A DNA stretch of 64,000 bases, taken from Terrabacter tumescens (GTDB lineage Bacteria; Actinomycetota; Actinomycetes; Actinomycetales; Dermatophilaceae). Shown one piece after another: positions 1 through 10,387 of this stretch. A model generated the notes under the pieces. That model was not told the DNA's origin. It saw only the letters and a list, made by a program, of their open reading frames with translations, and searched no databases. The stretch spans positions 1 through 64,000 of the forward strand of contig NZ_BMNZ01000002.1 of NCBI RefSeq assembly GCF_014646815.1, given 5' to 3'. A program made the translations under genes and the position numbers. Numbering within the stretch: the first letter of the stretch is position 1; every line of letters starts with the position of its first letter.

Positions 1-100
1 CGGGACGAGGTAATTGGCATCGATTTTTGACACGCTGTTGAGTTCTCAAGAATCGGACACACACCATCAACCACCTCCGCGAGGAGGCATCCGGGGCAAC
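1..100 (-). promoter_or_regulatory. rRNA operon leader with boxA-type antiterminator
   Basis: Read on the minus strand, 31-50 gives CTTGAGAACTCAACAGCGTG, followed by the AT-rich run down to position 1. This closely resembles the conserved leader between the rrn promoter and 16S rRNA in Actinobacteria (mycobacterial leaders carry the same TTGAGAACTCAA core). In that family it is the boxA/Nus antitermination and RNase III processing region. The 16S gene itself would begin just left of the window. The homology is from memory, not from an alignment. Confidence 0.8.
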
Positions 101-106
101 CCTTCA

Positions 107-135
107 AACTTACACGCCTCAAGCTTGGGAGTCAA
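107..135 (-). promoter_or_regulatory. rrn promoter (-35 and -10)
   Basis: The minus strand carries TTGACT (130-135) and TAAGTT (107-112) separated by exactly 17 bases, a near-consensus housekeeping sigma promoter. The predicted start of transcription is near position 100, directly before the leader. A good hexamer pair with ideal spacing ahead of a boxA leader is what a strong rRNA promoter should look like. Additional upstream promoters are common for rrn operons, but none is clear here. Confidence 0.75.
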
Positions 136-400
136 AACCGTGAAACAATCTCAGATTGCCCGATTTGGACCCGCTTGGTGTCAGCGGTTTGTGCTCACCG
201 AACTGTACCGGATCAACCGGAGTGGTTCGGACCGTGCTGGTCAGCCCCGGGACCGGCCAACTTCGCTGGCGATGACTCGCTCCGCGGTGGCGTCCGTTTC
301 GCCCTGTCGGGCTGACGAGGAGAACGTTACATGGAGGCCCCGGAGATCTCAAAACCGGGCGGTGGCCGGCGCTCCTACCAGCCCGAAAGCCCCTGCGGCG
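136..400. other. Non-coding region upstream of the rrn promoter
   Basis: No open frame here has convincing coding character or a ribosome-binding site. The stretch separates the divergent-facing rrn promoter from the 3' end of the solute-binding protein gene, which also reads leftwards. It may hold upstream activating sequence or a second rrn promoter (TTGATC-like words are present), but nothing decisive is visible. Confidence 0.5.
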
Positions 401-2230
401 TCACCGGATCCGAGCCAGATCGACGGTCCAGACCGGGTTGCCGGGCACGGCCGTCACCCGCTCGCCGCTCGCGAAGCGCGTCGAGGGCTGAAGCAGGGGG
501 ACGAACGGGCTGCGCTCGTTCATCGCGAGCTGCCACGCGGCATACGCCCCCGCACGGTTGTCGCCCACGGACGCGCGCGCCGCCTCGGTGAGGTCGTCGA
601 TGACCTGGTCAGTGCCACGCTCCCACACGGCCCGTGAGCCGACGAGCTCACCCGGCGCGAAGGCGAGGTAGTTCTCGGGGTCCGGGAAGTCAGGGCTCCA
701 GCTCCACAGGCTGAAGGCACTGCGCCCGGACCGGTAGGCGGCGAGCGCCTCGGCGGCCGGCGCGGGGTTGAGCTGCACCTTGATGCCCACCTGGGCCAGC
801 TCGGAACGCACGGCCACGGCGAGCGCACTCGTCGGGATCCCCTGGATCGGCAGGTCGGCGGCATACGACAGCGGGATCGGCTGCCCCCGGTAGCCCGACC
901 GGCGCAGCGCCGCCTTGGCGGCCGCGAGGTCACGCGCGGACACGAGCGGCAGCGTCACCACGGGAGTCGGCATGCCGTTGGGCCCGGTCGTCACGGCGCC
1001 GCCCGGTGTCGCCGTGGAGGCCGACGTGGCGGAGGTGCCGGTCGGCGGGGAGGTCGTGAGCGAGGTCGTCGAGGACGGGGCCGGGGTGCCCGTGCCCGCG
1101 TCACCGGTGCCGGAGGTGGTGGGCGCCGGTGAGGGCGCGAGGTCCTCGAGCGCCCCGACGAGGCCTGCGGGGATCAGGCCCGCCGCCGGGGTCGAGCCGG
1201 CCGCGACGCGACTCAGCGCCTCACGGTCGAGGCCACGGCGCACCGCCTCGGCGAAGTTCGGGTCGGCCGTCCACCGGTTGAGCGAGGCGTTGCGGTTCAG
1301 CGCGAGGTAGACGAGCGATTTCGAGCGCATCGATGTCACGGTGATCGTCGAGGAGGATTCCCCCGTGACGGCCTCGGACTGGCTCGGCGACAGGTCGAGG
1401 GCGAGGTCGATGCCACCCGACCGCAGCTCGGAGAGCTGGCGCTTCGGGTCGAGGTTGCGCACGACGATCTCGGGGAAGGCGGGCTTGGTCCCTCGCCACA
1501 GCGGGTTGGCCTTGAGCCGCACCTCCGAGCTGCCGCGCGCGCTGTCGATGACGTAGGGGCCCGACCCCACCGAGTGCTGCGAGAGGTAGCCGCCCGCAGT
1601 GTCGGCCGGTCCGATGGTGCCACCGTGGGCCTTGACCGCCGAGGAGTTGAGGATGCCGAAGGCGGGGTTGGCGAGGATCGCCGGCAGGGCGAAGTTCGAG
1701 CCCGTCGAGCTGAGCGTGAAGGTGCGGTCGTCGACCTTGGTCGTCGAGACCGTGCCGATGATCGAGGCGGCCGGACCCGACAGCCCCTTGGCCCGCTCGA
1801 GGGTGAAGATGACGTCGTCGGTGGTGACGGGCGTGCCATCGGAGAAGACGAGCCCCTTGCGCAGGCGCAGCGTGAGCCAGCGTCCCTCGGGGGAGAGGGT
1901 GTACTCGGCCATCCCTGGCACGACCTTCGTCGGGTCGTCGGGGTCGAGCGTCGTCAGCGTCTCGTAGAGCGCGTGCGTCAGCATCGAGCCGCTGCGGTCG
2001 AACTGCCGCGTCGGGTCGAGGGTCGTGTGGTCGAAGACGGCGCCGACGACGAGCGGCGGGGATGCCGTGGTGGGAGCCTGGGTCGTCGCTCCCGTGCCCG
2101 GCGTCACCGCACCGGCGGGCGTGCTGGCCAGCGGCGTCGCATCGGTGGTGGCCGTCGTGCAGGCGGCGGTGCCGAGCGCGAGCACGCCGACCGTCGCCAC
2201 CATCGCGGGGCGGACGAGACGTCGACGCAT
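401..2230 (-). CDS. ABC transporter substrate-binding lipoprotein, family 5 (DppA/OppA type)
   Basis: 609-residue exported solute-binding protein of the peptide/nickel family, expected to be tethered outside the membrane and to deliver oligopeptides or similar ligands to an ABC importer. It has a basic N-terminus, a hydrophobic stretch and a Cys in a degenerate lipobox (LGTAAC). The body has family 5 features, including the DPTRQFDRSG start of the mature fold and a WSWSPDFPDPENYL segment. The ATG at 2230 is preceded by GGAAG; longer in-frame versions are poor. Residues about 358-423 form a Ser/Thr/Pro/Gly/Ala-rich insert unlike the rest. No permease or ATPase gene adjoins it, so it is either an orphan or its partners are elsewhere. 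Confidence 0.88.
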   Translation of the reverse strand: MRRRLVRPAMVATVGVLALGTAACTTATTDATPLASTPAGAVTPGTGATTQAPTTASPPLVVGAVFDHTTLDPTRQFDRSGSMLTHALYETLTTLDPDDPTKVVPGMAEYTLSPEGRWLTLRLRKGLVFSDGTPVTTDDVIFTLERAKGLSGPAASIIGTVSTTKVDDRTFTLSSTGSNFALPAILANPAFGILNSSAVKAHGGTIGPADTAGGYLSQHSVGSGPYVIDSARGSSEVRLKANPLWRGTKPAFPEIVVRNLDPKRQLSELRSGGIDLALDLSPSQSEAVTGESSSTITVTSMRSKSLVYLALNRNASLNRWTADPNFAEAVRRGLDREALSRVAAGSTPAAGLIPAGLVGALEDLAPSPAPTTSGTGDAGTGTPAPSSTTSLTTSPPTGTSATSASTATPGGAVTTGPNGMPTPVVTLPLVSARDLAAAKAALRRSGYRGQPIPLSYAADLPIQGIPTSALAVAVRSELAQVGIKVQLNPAPAAEALAAYRSGRSAFSLWSWSPDFPDPENYLAFAPGELVGSRAVWERGTDQVIDDLTEAARASVGDNRAGAYAAWQLAMNERSPFVPLLQPSTRFASGERVTAVPGNPVWTVDLARIR

Positions 2231-2357
2231 GGACTTCCTTCGGGGGCACCCGGCCTGGTGTCGACCGGGCCGGACTCGGGACTGCGGCGGGCACAGGGAG
2301 CAACACGGCGAGCGGCACCGACGGCGACCCGGAGCACCCCTGCCCGTGGTCCGGAGT

Positions 2358-2771
2358 CTAGCCGCCGCCACCCGCCGCGGTGGTCGCCTGCGACGCGCTC
2401 GGCGCGAGAACGAGATAGGCCTGCGCGACGAGCACGACCCCGATGGCGACCCACTTGCCCGTCGGCAGCTCCACGCCGTAGCGCCAGCGGTCGATGAGGA
2501 CGAGCCCCACCTGGAGCATGACGACCCAGCCCATCGTGACGAGGGCGAGCTCGGCGTACCTCAGCGACGACGCATACACCCAGAAGAGGACGAGGAAGAC
2601 GCCTGCGCCGAGGACGAGCGCGCGGACGCTGCCGTTCTCGGCCCACTCCTTGGCGAAGAGCGCCCCCGTCAGGTCGAGGCCGGCGAGGCAGACCATGGCC
2701 ATGGTCGCGACGACGGGCACGGGCCACGCCTCGGGCGCCTTGATGAGGGGGAACACGTCGGTCACGCTCAT
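2358..2771 (-). CDS. Small four-helix integral membrane protein (SMR/DMT-like)
   Basis: 137-residue protein made almost entirely of four hydrophobic segments with short loops, ending in a soluble Ala/Thr/Gly tail. The size and the last helix (KWVAIGVVLVAQAYLVLAP) resemble small drug/metabolite-type membrane proteins, but I see no diagnostic residues of a characterised small multidrug exporter, so substrate and function are unknown. The start at 2771 has GGAAGGA upstream. It lies 127 bases upstream of the solute-binding protein gene on the same strand and could be cotranscribed with it. Confidence 0.7.
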   Translation of the reverse strand: MSVTDVFPLIKAPEAWPVPVVATMAMVCLAGLDLTGALFAKEWAENGSVRALVLGAGVFLVLFWVYASSLRYAELALVTMGWVVMLQVGLVLIDRWRYGVELPTGKWVAIGVVLVAQAYLVLAPSASQATTAAGGGG

Positions 2772-2868
2772 GAGTCGTCCTTCCGGGAAGGGCCCGACCC
2801 CACGGACCCTGTCTCCTCAGAGGACGCCGACGGTCGCGGTGATACCCCTCGGCCCCGGGCGAGCCCGC

Positions 2869-5271
<2,403 letters not shown>

Positions 5272-5345
5272 GCTCGTACGCTACGACGCCGGGCACCCCC
5301 GCGGCCCCCTGGTTTGTACATCTTGCGCACGGGCCGTCTGGCGTA

Positions 5346-6080
5346 TCAGGCGAACTCGGCGACGAAGCGGCGCAGGACGTCGTGGGCGGCCGAGACGTCG
5401 GCCCGGTGCACGCGCTCGATGATCGCGTCCTGCTCGTCGGGCCGGAAGTAGCCGAGGTGGGCGTAGGCCCGGATGCGCTCGACGAAGGTCTCCGCCTCCA
5501 GCTCGGGGTGGAACTGGGTGACCCACGCGCACGGCCCGATCCGGTAGGCCTGCACCGGGCAGGCGTCGCTCGTCGCGACGACGACGGCTCCGGGTGGTGG
5601 CTCGGTCGCGGCCTCCTTGTGGCCGACGAAGGCGTCGAACGTGGGAGGAAGCGCGCCGAAGATCGGGTCGTCGCGGCCGCCGTCGGTGACGCGGACGGTC
5701 GTCGTGCCGACGGGCTCGCCGTAGGTCCGGTCGACGACGCCGCCGAGCGCGAGGCTCGTCGCGCCGACGCCGTAGCAGAGGCCGAGGTAGGGCACCTCCC
5801 GCTCGACGAGCTCGCGCACGAGCTCGGCCAGCTCGTCCTCGACGCGGCGCTCGGTGGGCGACTTCGCCGACTCGGGCTCGCTGACCGTGAAGGGGCTGCC
5901 GCCCAGCACGACGCCTGAGTATGCCGTCACGTCCACGGGCAGGACGGGACCCTGCTCGAGGCGCACGTGCACGACCCGCTCGGCGGGGAGGCCGGTCAGC
6001 CGCAGGAACGCGGCGCGCTCCTGCTCGGCGAGGGCGTCGTCGACGCGGGAGGTGAGGAGCAGGAAGGGGCGTCCCGTCAC
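5346..6080 (-). CDS. Class I glutamine amidotransferase (GMP-synthase-like)
   Basis: 244-residue stand-alone class I amidotransferase domain. The nucleophile Cys is at about residue 102 in GLCYG, and the His/Glu pair is at about 191/193 in FHPE, so the triad looks complete. Such domains take ammonia from glutamine for a partner, or hydrolyse gamma-glutamyl bonds. The GTG start overlaps the TGA of the esterase gene upstream (GTGA), which fixes the start and makes it the last gene of the five-gene operon from 10226. In that setting a role with the ATP-grasp ligase is plausible but unproven. Similar proteins are often annotated as GMP synthase, which this is not, since the synthetase domain is absent. 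Confidence 0.85.
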   Translation of the reverse strand: MTGRPFLLLTSRVDDALAEQERAAFLRLTGLPAERVVHVRLEQGPVLPVDVTAYSGVVLGGSPFTVSEPESAKSPTERRVEDELAELVRELVEREVPYLGLCYGVGATSLALGGVVDRTYGEPVGTTTVRVTDGGRDDPIFGALPPTFDAFVGHKEAATEPPPGAVVVATSDACPVQAYRIGPCAWVTQFHPELEAETFVERIRAYAHLGYFRPDEQDAIIERVHRADVSAAHDVLRRFVAEFA

Positions 6081-6805
6081 GGGAGCAGGTCGTCGAGGTA
6101 GAGCGGGAGCATCGCCCACCACGTGGGCCAGTCGTGGTCGTAGGACGGGCCCCAGTCGTCGACGCGGTTGGGGATGCCCTTGCTGCCGAGCACGTCGGCG
6201 ACGGCGCGCGACTCACCGACGTCCTCCCACCGGCCGCTGCCCGAGGCGAGGACGACCATCCGGGTGCGCAGCTGGTCCAGGGCGGGCCCCTCGAGCCCGG
6301 GCAGGAAGCGCAGCGGTGAGCTGAAGTAGAGGTCCTCGTTGACGTGTCCGCCGAGGAACTGCTCGATGGCATACGTCCCGCTCATGCACACCGCGGAGTG
6401 CACGAGCTCGGGGTAGCGGCACGTGATGGCGAGGGCGTTGAAGGCCCCGATGGAGGCGCCCGCGACGGTGACCGGGACGTGGTGGCCGCCGAGGTCGGAG
6501 TGGATCGCGGGGATGACCTCGCGGGCGATCGTCTCGTGGAAGGCGTTGAAGAGCGAGAGGCGGTAGTCGACGGATCCACGGTGCTGGGCCAGGGCCCGTC
6601 CGGCGACGCTGTCGACGGAGTAGACCTTGGCGCGTCCGGCGGAGATGAGCGGCTCGAGGTGGGCGATCATGTGGTGCCGCTCGACCTCCTCCGCATCACC
6701 GCCCGCGGTCGGGAAGAGCAGGACGGGCGCGCCGTAGGTGCCCCACCTCGCGACGCTGATGTCCTGGCCCAGACGGTCGGAGTACCACCGGTCGGTCACC
6801 TTCAT
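6077..6805 (-). CDS. Esterase-family alpha/beta hydrolase
   Basis: 242-residue protein of the esterase D/antigen 85-like family (PF00756 type). The nucleophile elbow is GASIG with Ser at about residue 118; a downstream Asp and a His near the end (YDHDW) could complete the triad. No signal peptide is visible, so it probably acts in the cytoplasm. The ATG at 6805 lies 97 bases after the larger esterase gene, and the 3' end overlaps the amidotransferase start. Together with the 383-residue esterase upstream it gives this operon two related hydrolases, suggesting successive or alternative ester/peptide cleavage. The substrate is unknown. Confidence 0.82.
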   Translation of the reverse strand: MKVTDRWYSDRLGQDISVARWGTYGAPVLLFPTAGGDAEEVERHHMIAHLEPLISAGRAKVYSVDSVAGRALAQHRGSVDYRLSLFNAFHETIAREVIPAIHSDLGGHHVPVTVAGASIGAFNALAITCRYPELVHSAVCMSGTYAIEQFLGGHVNEDLYFSSPLRFLPGLEGPALDQLRTRMVVLASGSGRWEDVGESRAVADVLGSKGIPNRVDDWGPSYDHDWPTWWAMLPLYLDDLLP

Positions 6806-6858
6806 CGGGTTGCCTCTCTGTGTGCCGGCCAACTCAGCCGAGCGGGTCTTCGGGGGAA

Positions 6859-6897
6859 CACGGGGGCGCAGGCCGCTCGCGGCCGGGAGCCCCCGTG
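6859..6897. repeat. Compound hairpin (dispersed repeat or terminator)
   Basis: Outer arms CACGGGGGC (6859-6867) and GCCCCCGTG (6889-6897) enclose an inner palindrome GGCCGC-TC-GCGGCC (6871-6884). It lies in the gap between the two esterase genes, just after the stop of the upstream one. The 5' flank GCGGGTCTTCGGGGGAAC matches the flank of the hairpin at 43678-43718 almost exactly, so this may belong to a dispersed repeat family. It may act as a partial terminator or RNA-processing site that sets different expression within the operon. Confidence 0.6.
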
Positions 6898-6902
6898 CGT
6901 TT

Positions 6903-8054
6903 TCACTCGTAGACGAACTTCTGGGGTCCGGGGAAGAGCCACGACAGCCCGTCGCCGAGACGGTCGCGCCAGTTCTCCCAGTTGTGGCCGTCGCGCGACT
7001 CCGTGTAGCGCACGCGCATGCCGGTGTGGCGGAAGACCGGCACCATCGACCGGTTCGGGGTGATGAGCGGCTCGTAGACGCCGCACGACATGAAGATCCG
7101 GTCGACGACGGCGGTCGGCTTCTCACGGAACCGGTTGACGAACTTCACGACCGGGTCGAAGGCCGGGCCGCCGCCGTGGTCGAAGCCGATGTCGGTGAAG
7201 ACGAGCGACGCCGACTGGAGCAGGAGGGAGCCGAAGAAGCCGGGGTAGCGCACTGCGGTCGAAAGGGCGGCGATGCCACCGAACGAGCTACCCATGAGGC
7301 AGCGAGCCTCCGGGGTGTCGACGAGCGGCAGCCGCTCGGTGAGCAGCGGCACGAGCTCGCGCGCGATGAACCGGGCGTGCGGCGCGTGGTTCGGATACTC
7401 CTTGAGCCGGTCGCGCGGCGGCACGAAGACCGCGACGAGCGGGTCGATGTCGAGGCGGTGGATGAGGTTGTCGAGCACGGTCTTCATCGCCGCGAACTGG
7501 AGGTAGTCGGTGCCGTCGTGGACGACGAGCAGCGGGTAGCGCTGGGCCCGGTTGAAGCGGGCCGGCAGGTAGATCTGGACCGGTTGGTCGCGGCGCAGCG
7601 CCTTGCTGCGCACCTGCTCCTCGACGAGCGTTCCCTCGCGGGCCTCCGGGTCGAAGACCGCCCATTCCGGCACGCGGTAGCCGATCGCCGCGCACACCGA
7701 CGAGGAGCCCATCGGGCTGTGGGCGAGCCGGGGGTTGAGCGGGTCGTTGAACCGCTCGTAGTGCTCGCCCTTGCGGATCTCGATCTGGTACTCCACCCGA
7801 GAGCCCTCGGGGAGCACCGTCGTGACGGCCCACAGGTCGGAGTCGCCGATCCGCTTGAGCGGCAAGGGGTCCGGCAGACCGATCACCCGGTGCCGCACCC
7901 AGACCTCGTCGACGTCGCCGCGGTAGAGGAAGGTCGCGCGCTCGCCCTCGATGATCGGGCAGCCGTAGCGCTCGACGAAGCGGTCGATCGTCGGGCCGTC
8001 GAGCGGCAGCCGCTCGCGCAGCCGGTTGACGGCGAGGCGCTCCATGGCGCTCAT
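6903..8054 (-). CDS. Enterochelin-esterase-like alpha/beta hydrolase
   Basis: 383-residue protein with an N-terminal beta-sandwich-like region (about 1-140) and a C-terminal esterase domain, the layout of Fes-type esterases that open cyclic or linear siderophore esters. The nucleophile elbow is GSSFG with Ser at about residue 257; RDGHNWENW near the end supplies the typical catalytic His. Without a siderophore synthesis or uptake gene nearby, an enterobactin substrate is unlikely; the name describes only the fold. The start overlaps the stop of the S51-like gene (ATGA), which sets the ATG at 8054. A hairpin follows the stop codon. Confidence 0.82.
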   Translation of the reverse strand: MSAMERLAVNRLRERLPLDGPTIDRFVERYGCPIIEGERATFLYRGDVDEVWVRHRVIGLPDPLPLKRIGDSDLWAVTTVLPEGSRVEYQIEIRKGEHYERFNDPLNPRLAHSPMGSSSVCAAIGYRVPEWAVFDPEAREGTLVEEQVRSKALRRDQPVQIYLPARFNRAQRYPLLVVHDGTDYLQFAAMKTVLDNLIHRLDIDPLVAVFVPPRDRLKEYPNHAPHARFIARELVPLLTERLPLVDTPEARCLMGSSFGGIAALSTAVRYPGFFGSLLLQSASLVFTDIGFDHGGGPAFDPVVKFVNRFREKPTAVVDRIFMSCGVYEPLITPNRSMVPVFRHTGMRVRYTESRDGHNWENWRDRLGDGLSWLFPGPQKFVYE

Positions 8055-8977
8055 GCGGCGCCCACCACGGAGACGTGGCCGGCACGGTCGATGACGCGGG
8101 CTCCAGCCGGCAGGTCGGTCGCGCCGTCGGGGAAGCGCACGACCGCCCCGTCGTCGAGCAGAAGCAGGCGGTGCTCGGCGAAACGCCTGGCCAGCACCGA
8201 CATCCGGTCGCGGTCGTCGAGGTGCAGGCGCCGCTTGGCGTGCGGCAGGGCGATGATGCCGGGCAGCCGGCCGAGGCCCCTGTCGTGCACCTCGGCAGCG
8301 GTGACGCCCTGCGGGCTGAAGTCGTGGAAGAGGATGACCTCGTCGGTCAGCGCCATCGCCCCGGCCGACCATGCGACCACGGTCTGCTCGGGCCTGAGCG
8401 TCACGTCGAAGAAGCGCAGCGTCCACAGCAGCGTGCGCACGTTGCCGCCGGCGATGACGACGGCCTCGACCTCGTCGAGCACCGCCCCGATCTCGCCGCG
8501 GTGCCAGCCGATGGTGCCGTTCTCGTCGGGAGCCGCGGTGGCACGGACCGCGCGGTAGAGCTCGTCGAGCTGGGCGGCATACCACCGGTCGACGTCACGG
8601 ACGGCCTCGATCGCGGCCTCCTCCGCGACAGGACCCACCGCATGGATGGACGTGCGGTGCGAGACCGCCTGCACCGCGTCGATGGCCGCCTGGAGCCGGA
8701 TGCCGTAGAAGGCGCGCAGCTCGTCCATGCGGTCGCGGAAGGCGAGCGCCGCCGCGGCGACCTGCTCGTCCTTGCCCAGCACGTCGAGCATCCGGTGGTG
8801 CAGGCGCAGGTTGACGCCCCGACCGTCGAGGTGGCCGGCGAGCTCGCCGTCGTCGGACTCGCGCTCCTCCCAGCCGGAGTTGACCATCGCGATGCGGCCG
8901 TTGATGTCCAGGGAGCGCACCGTGGACCCGACCGTCGTCGTGAACCGTTGGGGCCCAAGGAGAATCGTCGTCGACAT
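8051..8977 (-). CDS. Peptidase S51-like (dipeptidase E/cyanophycinase-type) protein
   Basis: 308-residue protein whose C-terminal half has S51 hallmarks: a GGN segment (AGGNVRTLLWTLR) and a nucleophile elbow WSAGAMAL with Ser at about 204. S51 enzymes are serine hydrolases on a class I amidotransferase-like fold that cleave unusual Asp/Glu-linked or polymeric peptides (aspartyl dipeptidase, cyanophycinase). The N-terminal half (about 1-150) is helical and not recognised. The start at 8977 is the first good ATG after the ATP-grasp stop, 19 bases away, with a weak ribosome-binding site. Being next to an ATP-grasp ligase recalls the cyanophycin pairing of synthetase with cyanophycinase, but no cyanophycin synthetase is present. 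Confidence 0.75.
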   Translation of the reverse strand: MSTTILLGPQRFTTTVGSTVRSLDINGRIAMVNSGWEERESDDGELAGHLDGRGVNLRLHHRMLDVLGKDEQVAAAALAFRDRMDELRAFYGIRLQAAIDAVQAVSHRTSIHAVGPVAEEAAIEAVRDVDRWYAAQLDELYRAVRATAAPDENGTIGWHRGEIGAVLDEVEAVVIAGGNVRTLLWTLRFFDVTLRPEQTVVAWSAGAMALTDEVILFHDFSPQGVTAAEVHDRGLGRLPGIIALPHAKRRLHLDDRDRMSVLARRFAEHRLLLLDDGAVVRFPDGATDLPAGARVIDRAGHVSVVGAA

Positions 8978-8996
8978 GAACTGGTGACTCAGCCGC

Positions 8997-10226
8997 TCAG
9001 CCCGCGTGCATGTGGATCGTGCCACCCACGTCGTCGAGCATGGCGCGCGCCGTGTCGAAGTCGGGGTGGCGCAGACGCACCCACGCGTTGGCCATGTAGC
9101 CGGCCTCGACCGCCTGGGTGCCGTGCCCGACCGGCGGGAAGTGGCCGTCGATGATCCACTCGCCGTAGCGCGACCGGATCTCGTCGATGCCGGAGTAGCC
9201 GGTCACCGCTCCGTCGCGGTCAGGCCGCAGCGCGACGATGCCCGCGGCATACGACCTCTGCATCTGCTGCTCGGGCGCACCGTGGGTGATGACGTGCGCC
9301 CACTCGCGGTAGACGTCGACGTCGTTGGCCGCGGAGTAGACGTCCCACGCGCCGACGCCCGGCGGCCGGGCACCGATCTCGCTGAACTTCAGGCCCTTCG
9401 GGCCGAAGAACCACTCCATGTGCGTCGCCGACGTCTCGATGCCGAGCGCCTCGATGACGCGGCGGCCGAGGTCGCGCACCTCGGCGTAGAAGGCGTTGCC
9501 CGGCTCGTCGATGCGGTTGGTCGTGATGAACTGCGGCGAGATCCAGCGGTGGCGCATCGCCTCGAGGACGTTGGGGTAGTAGTGCGTCGCCCAGTCGTGC
9601 ACGACGTGCCCGTCGAGGGTGATGGTGTCGTAGAAGCCCTCGTGGCCCTCGACGAACTCCTCGATGGCGATCGAGCTCTGGCCCTCGCGACCGTAGGCCG
9701 CGAGCGCCTGCTCGAGGTCGTGGTCGCTGTCGACGCGGACCGTGCCCTGGGCGCCGGCGCCCGCGCGCGGCTTGAGGATGAGCGGGTAGCCCTCGCGCTC
9801 GGCGAACGCGCGCGCCTCGGCGGCCGAGTCGACGGCGGCGCTGGCCGCAGTGGGGACGCCGGCCTGCCGGAGCGCCTCCTTCATCGACGGCTTGTCGCGG
9901 CACAGCCACGTCGTGCGCACGCTCGTGCCAGGGATGCCGCACGCCTCGCGCACCTGCGCGGCGGTCATCGTGTGCGACTCGACGACGGCCTCGAGGGCGT
10001 CGATCCACACCTTGTCCTGGAAGTAGCGGACCGCCTCGACCATCTGGTCGACGTCGGTGACGTTGCCGACGCGGTAGTAGCCGCGCAGCGCCCCGAGCAC
10101 CTCGTCGTCGAGGTCGTGCTCATCGGTCTCGCCGATGCCGTAGACGTTGGCGCCCACCGACGCGAGCGCGTGCACGAAGCGGCGCTGGTTCGCCGGGAAC
10201 GACGGCTCCACGAAGATGATGTTCAC
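8997..10226 (-). CDS. ATP-grasp domain carboxylate-amine ligase-like protein
   Basis: 409-residue enzyme of the ATP-grasp superfamily, carbamoyl-phosphate-synthase/biotin-carboxylase branch. Visible features are the N-terminal domain (VNIIFVEPSFPANQ), the ATP-binding strand LILKPRAGAGAQG, the conserved IEEFVEG, and the metal/phosphate segment SEIGARPPG. Such enzymes form amide or peptide bonds through an acyl phosphate. The GTG start at 10226 fits a leaderless transcript: TAGCGT at 10234-10239, seven bases upstream. It is the first gene of the five-gene operon running to 5346. The substrate is unknown; D-Ala ligase, PurK and amino-acid ligase relatives are the alternatives, and the neighbours favour a small peptide or ester product. 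Confidence 0.82.
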   Translation of the reverse strand: MNIIFVEPSFPANQRRFVHALASVGANVYGIGETDEHDLDDEVLGALRGYYRVGNVTDVDQMVEAVRYFQDKVWIDALEAVVESHTMTAAQVREACGIPGTSVRTTWLCRDKPSMKEALRQAGVPTAASAAVDSAAEARAFAEREGYPLILKPRAGAGAQGTVRVDSDHDLEQALAAYGREGQSSIAIEEFVEGHEGFYDTITLDGHVVHDWATHYYPNVLEAMRHRWISPQFITTNRIDEPGNAFYAEVRDLGRRVIEALGIETSATHMEWFFGPKGLKFSEIGARPPGVGAWDVYSAANDVDVYREWAHVITHGAPEQQMQRSYAAGIVALRPDRDGAVTGYSGIDEIRSRYGEWIIDGHFPPVGHGTQAVEAGYMANAWVRLRHPDFDTARAMLDDVGGTIHMHAG

Positions 10227-10387
10227 CTCGCCGACGCTATCGGTCCTCCGGAGCGGTTGCCATGGACCGACGCCCGCGGCCGTATGCCGCCGGGCGGGTC
10301 GCGCGCGAAAAGCGGGCGCCCGCGCGCGTCGGGAGCCAGACTGGAGGCGCCGCACCTCGGGCAGGACCTCACCCCTCAGGAGGAAGC

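Noticed and set aside
5346-6080. GuaA (GMP synthase)
   Set aside because: Only the amidotransferase domain is present; the ATP-pyrophosphatase and dimerisation domains are missing.
6903-8054. Siderophore utilisation locus
   Set aside because: The fold is Fes-like, but no siderophore synthesis, receptor or ferric uptake gene is nearby and no iron box was seen.
8051-8977. Cyanophycinase with a cyanophycin operon
   Set aside because: S51 motifs are present but the adjacent ligase lacks the two-domain CphA build, so a cyanophycin system is not supported.
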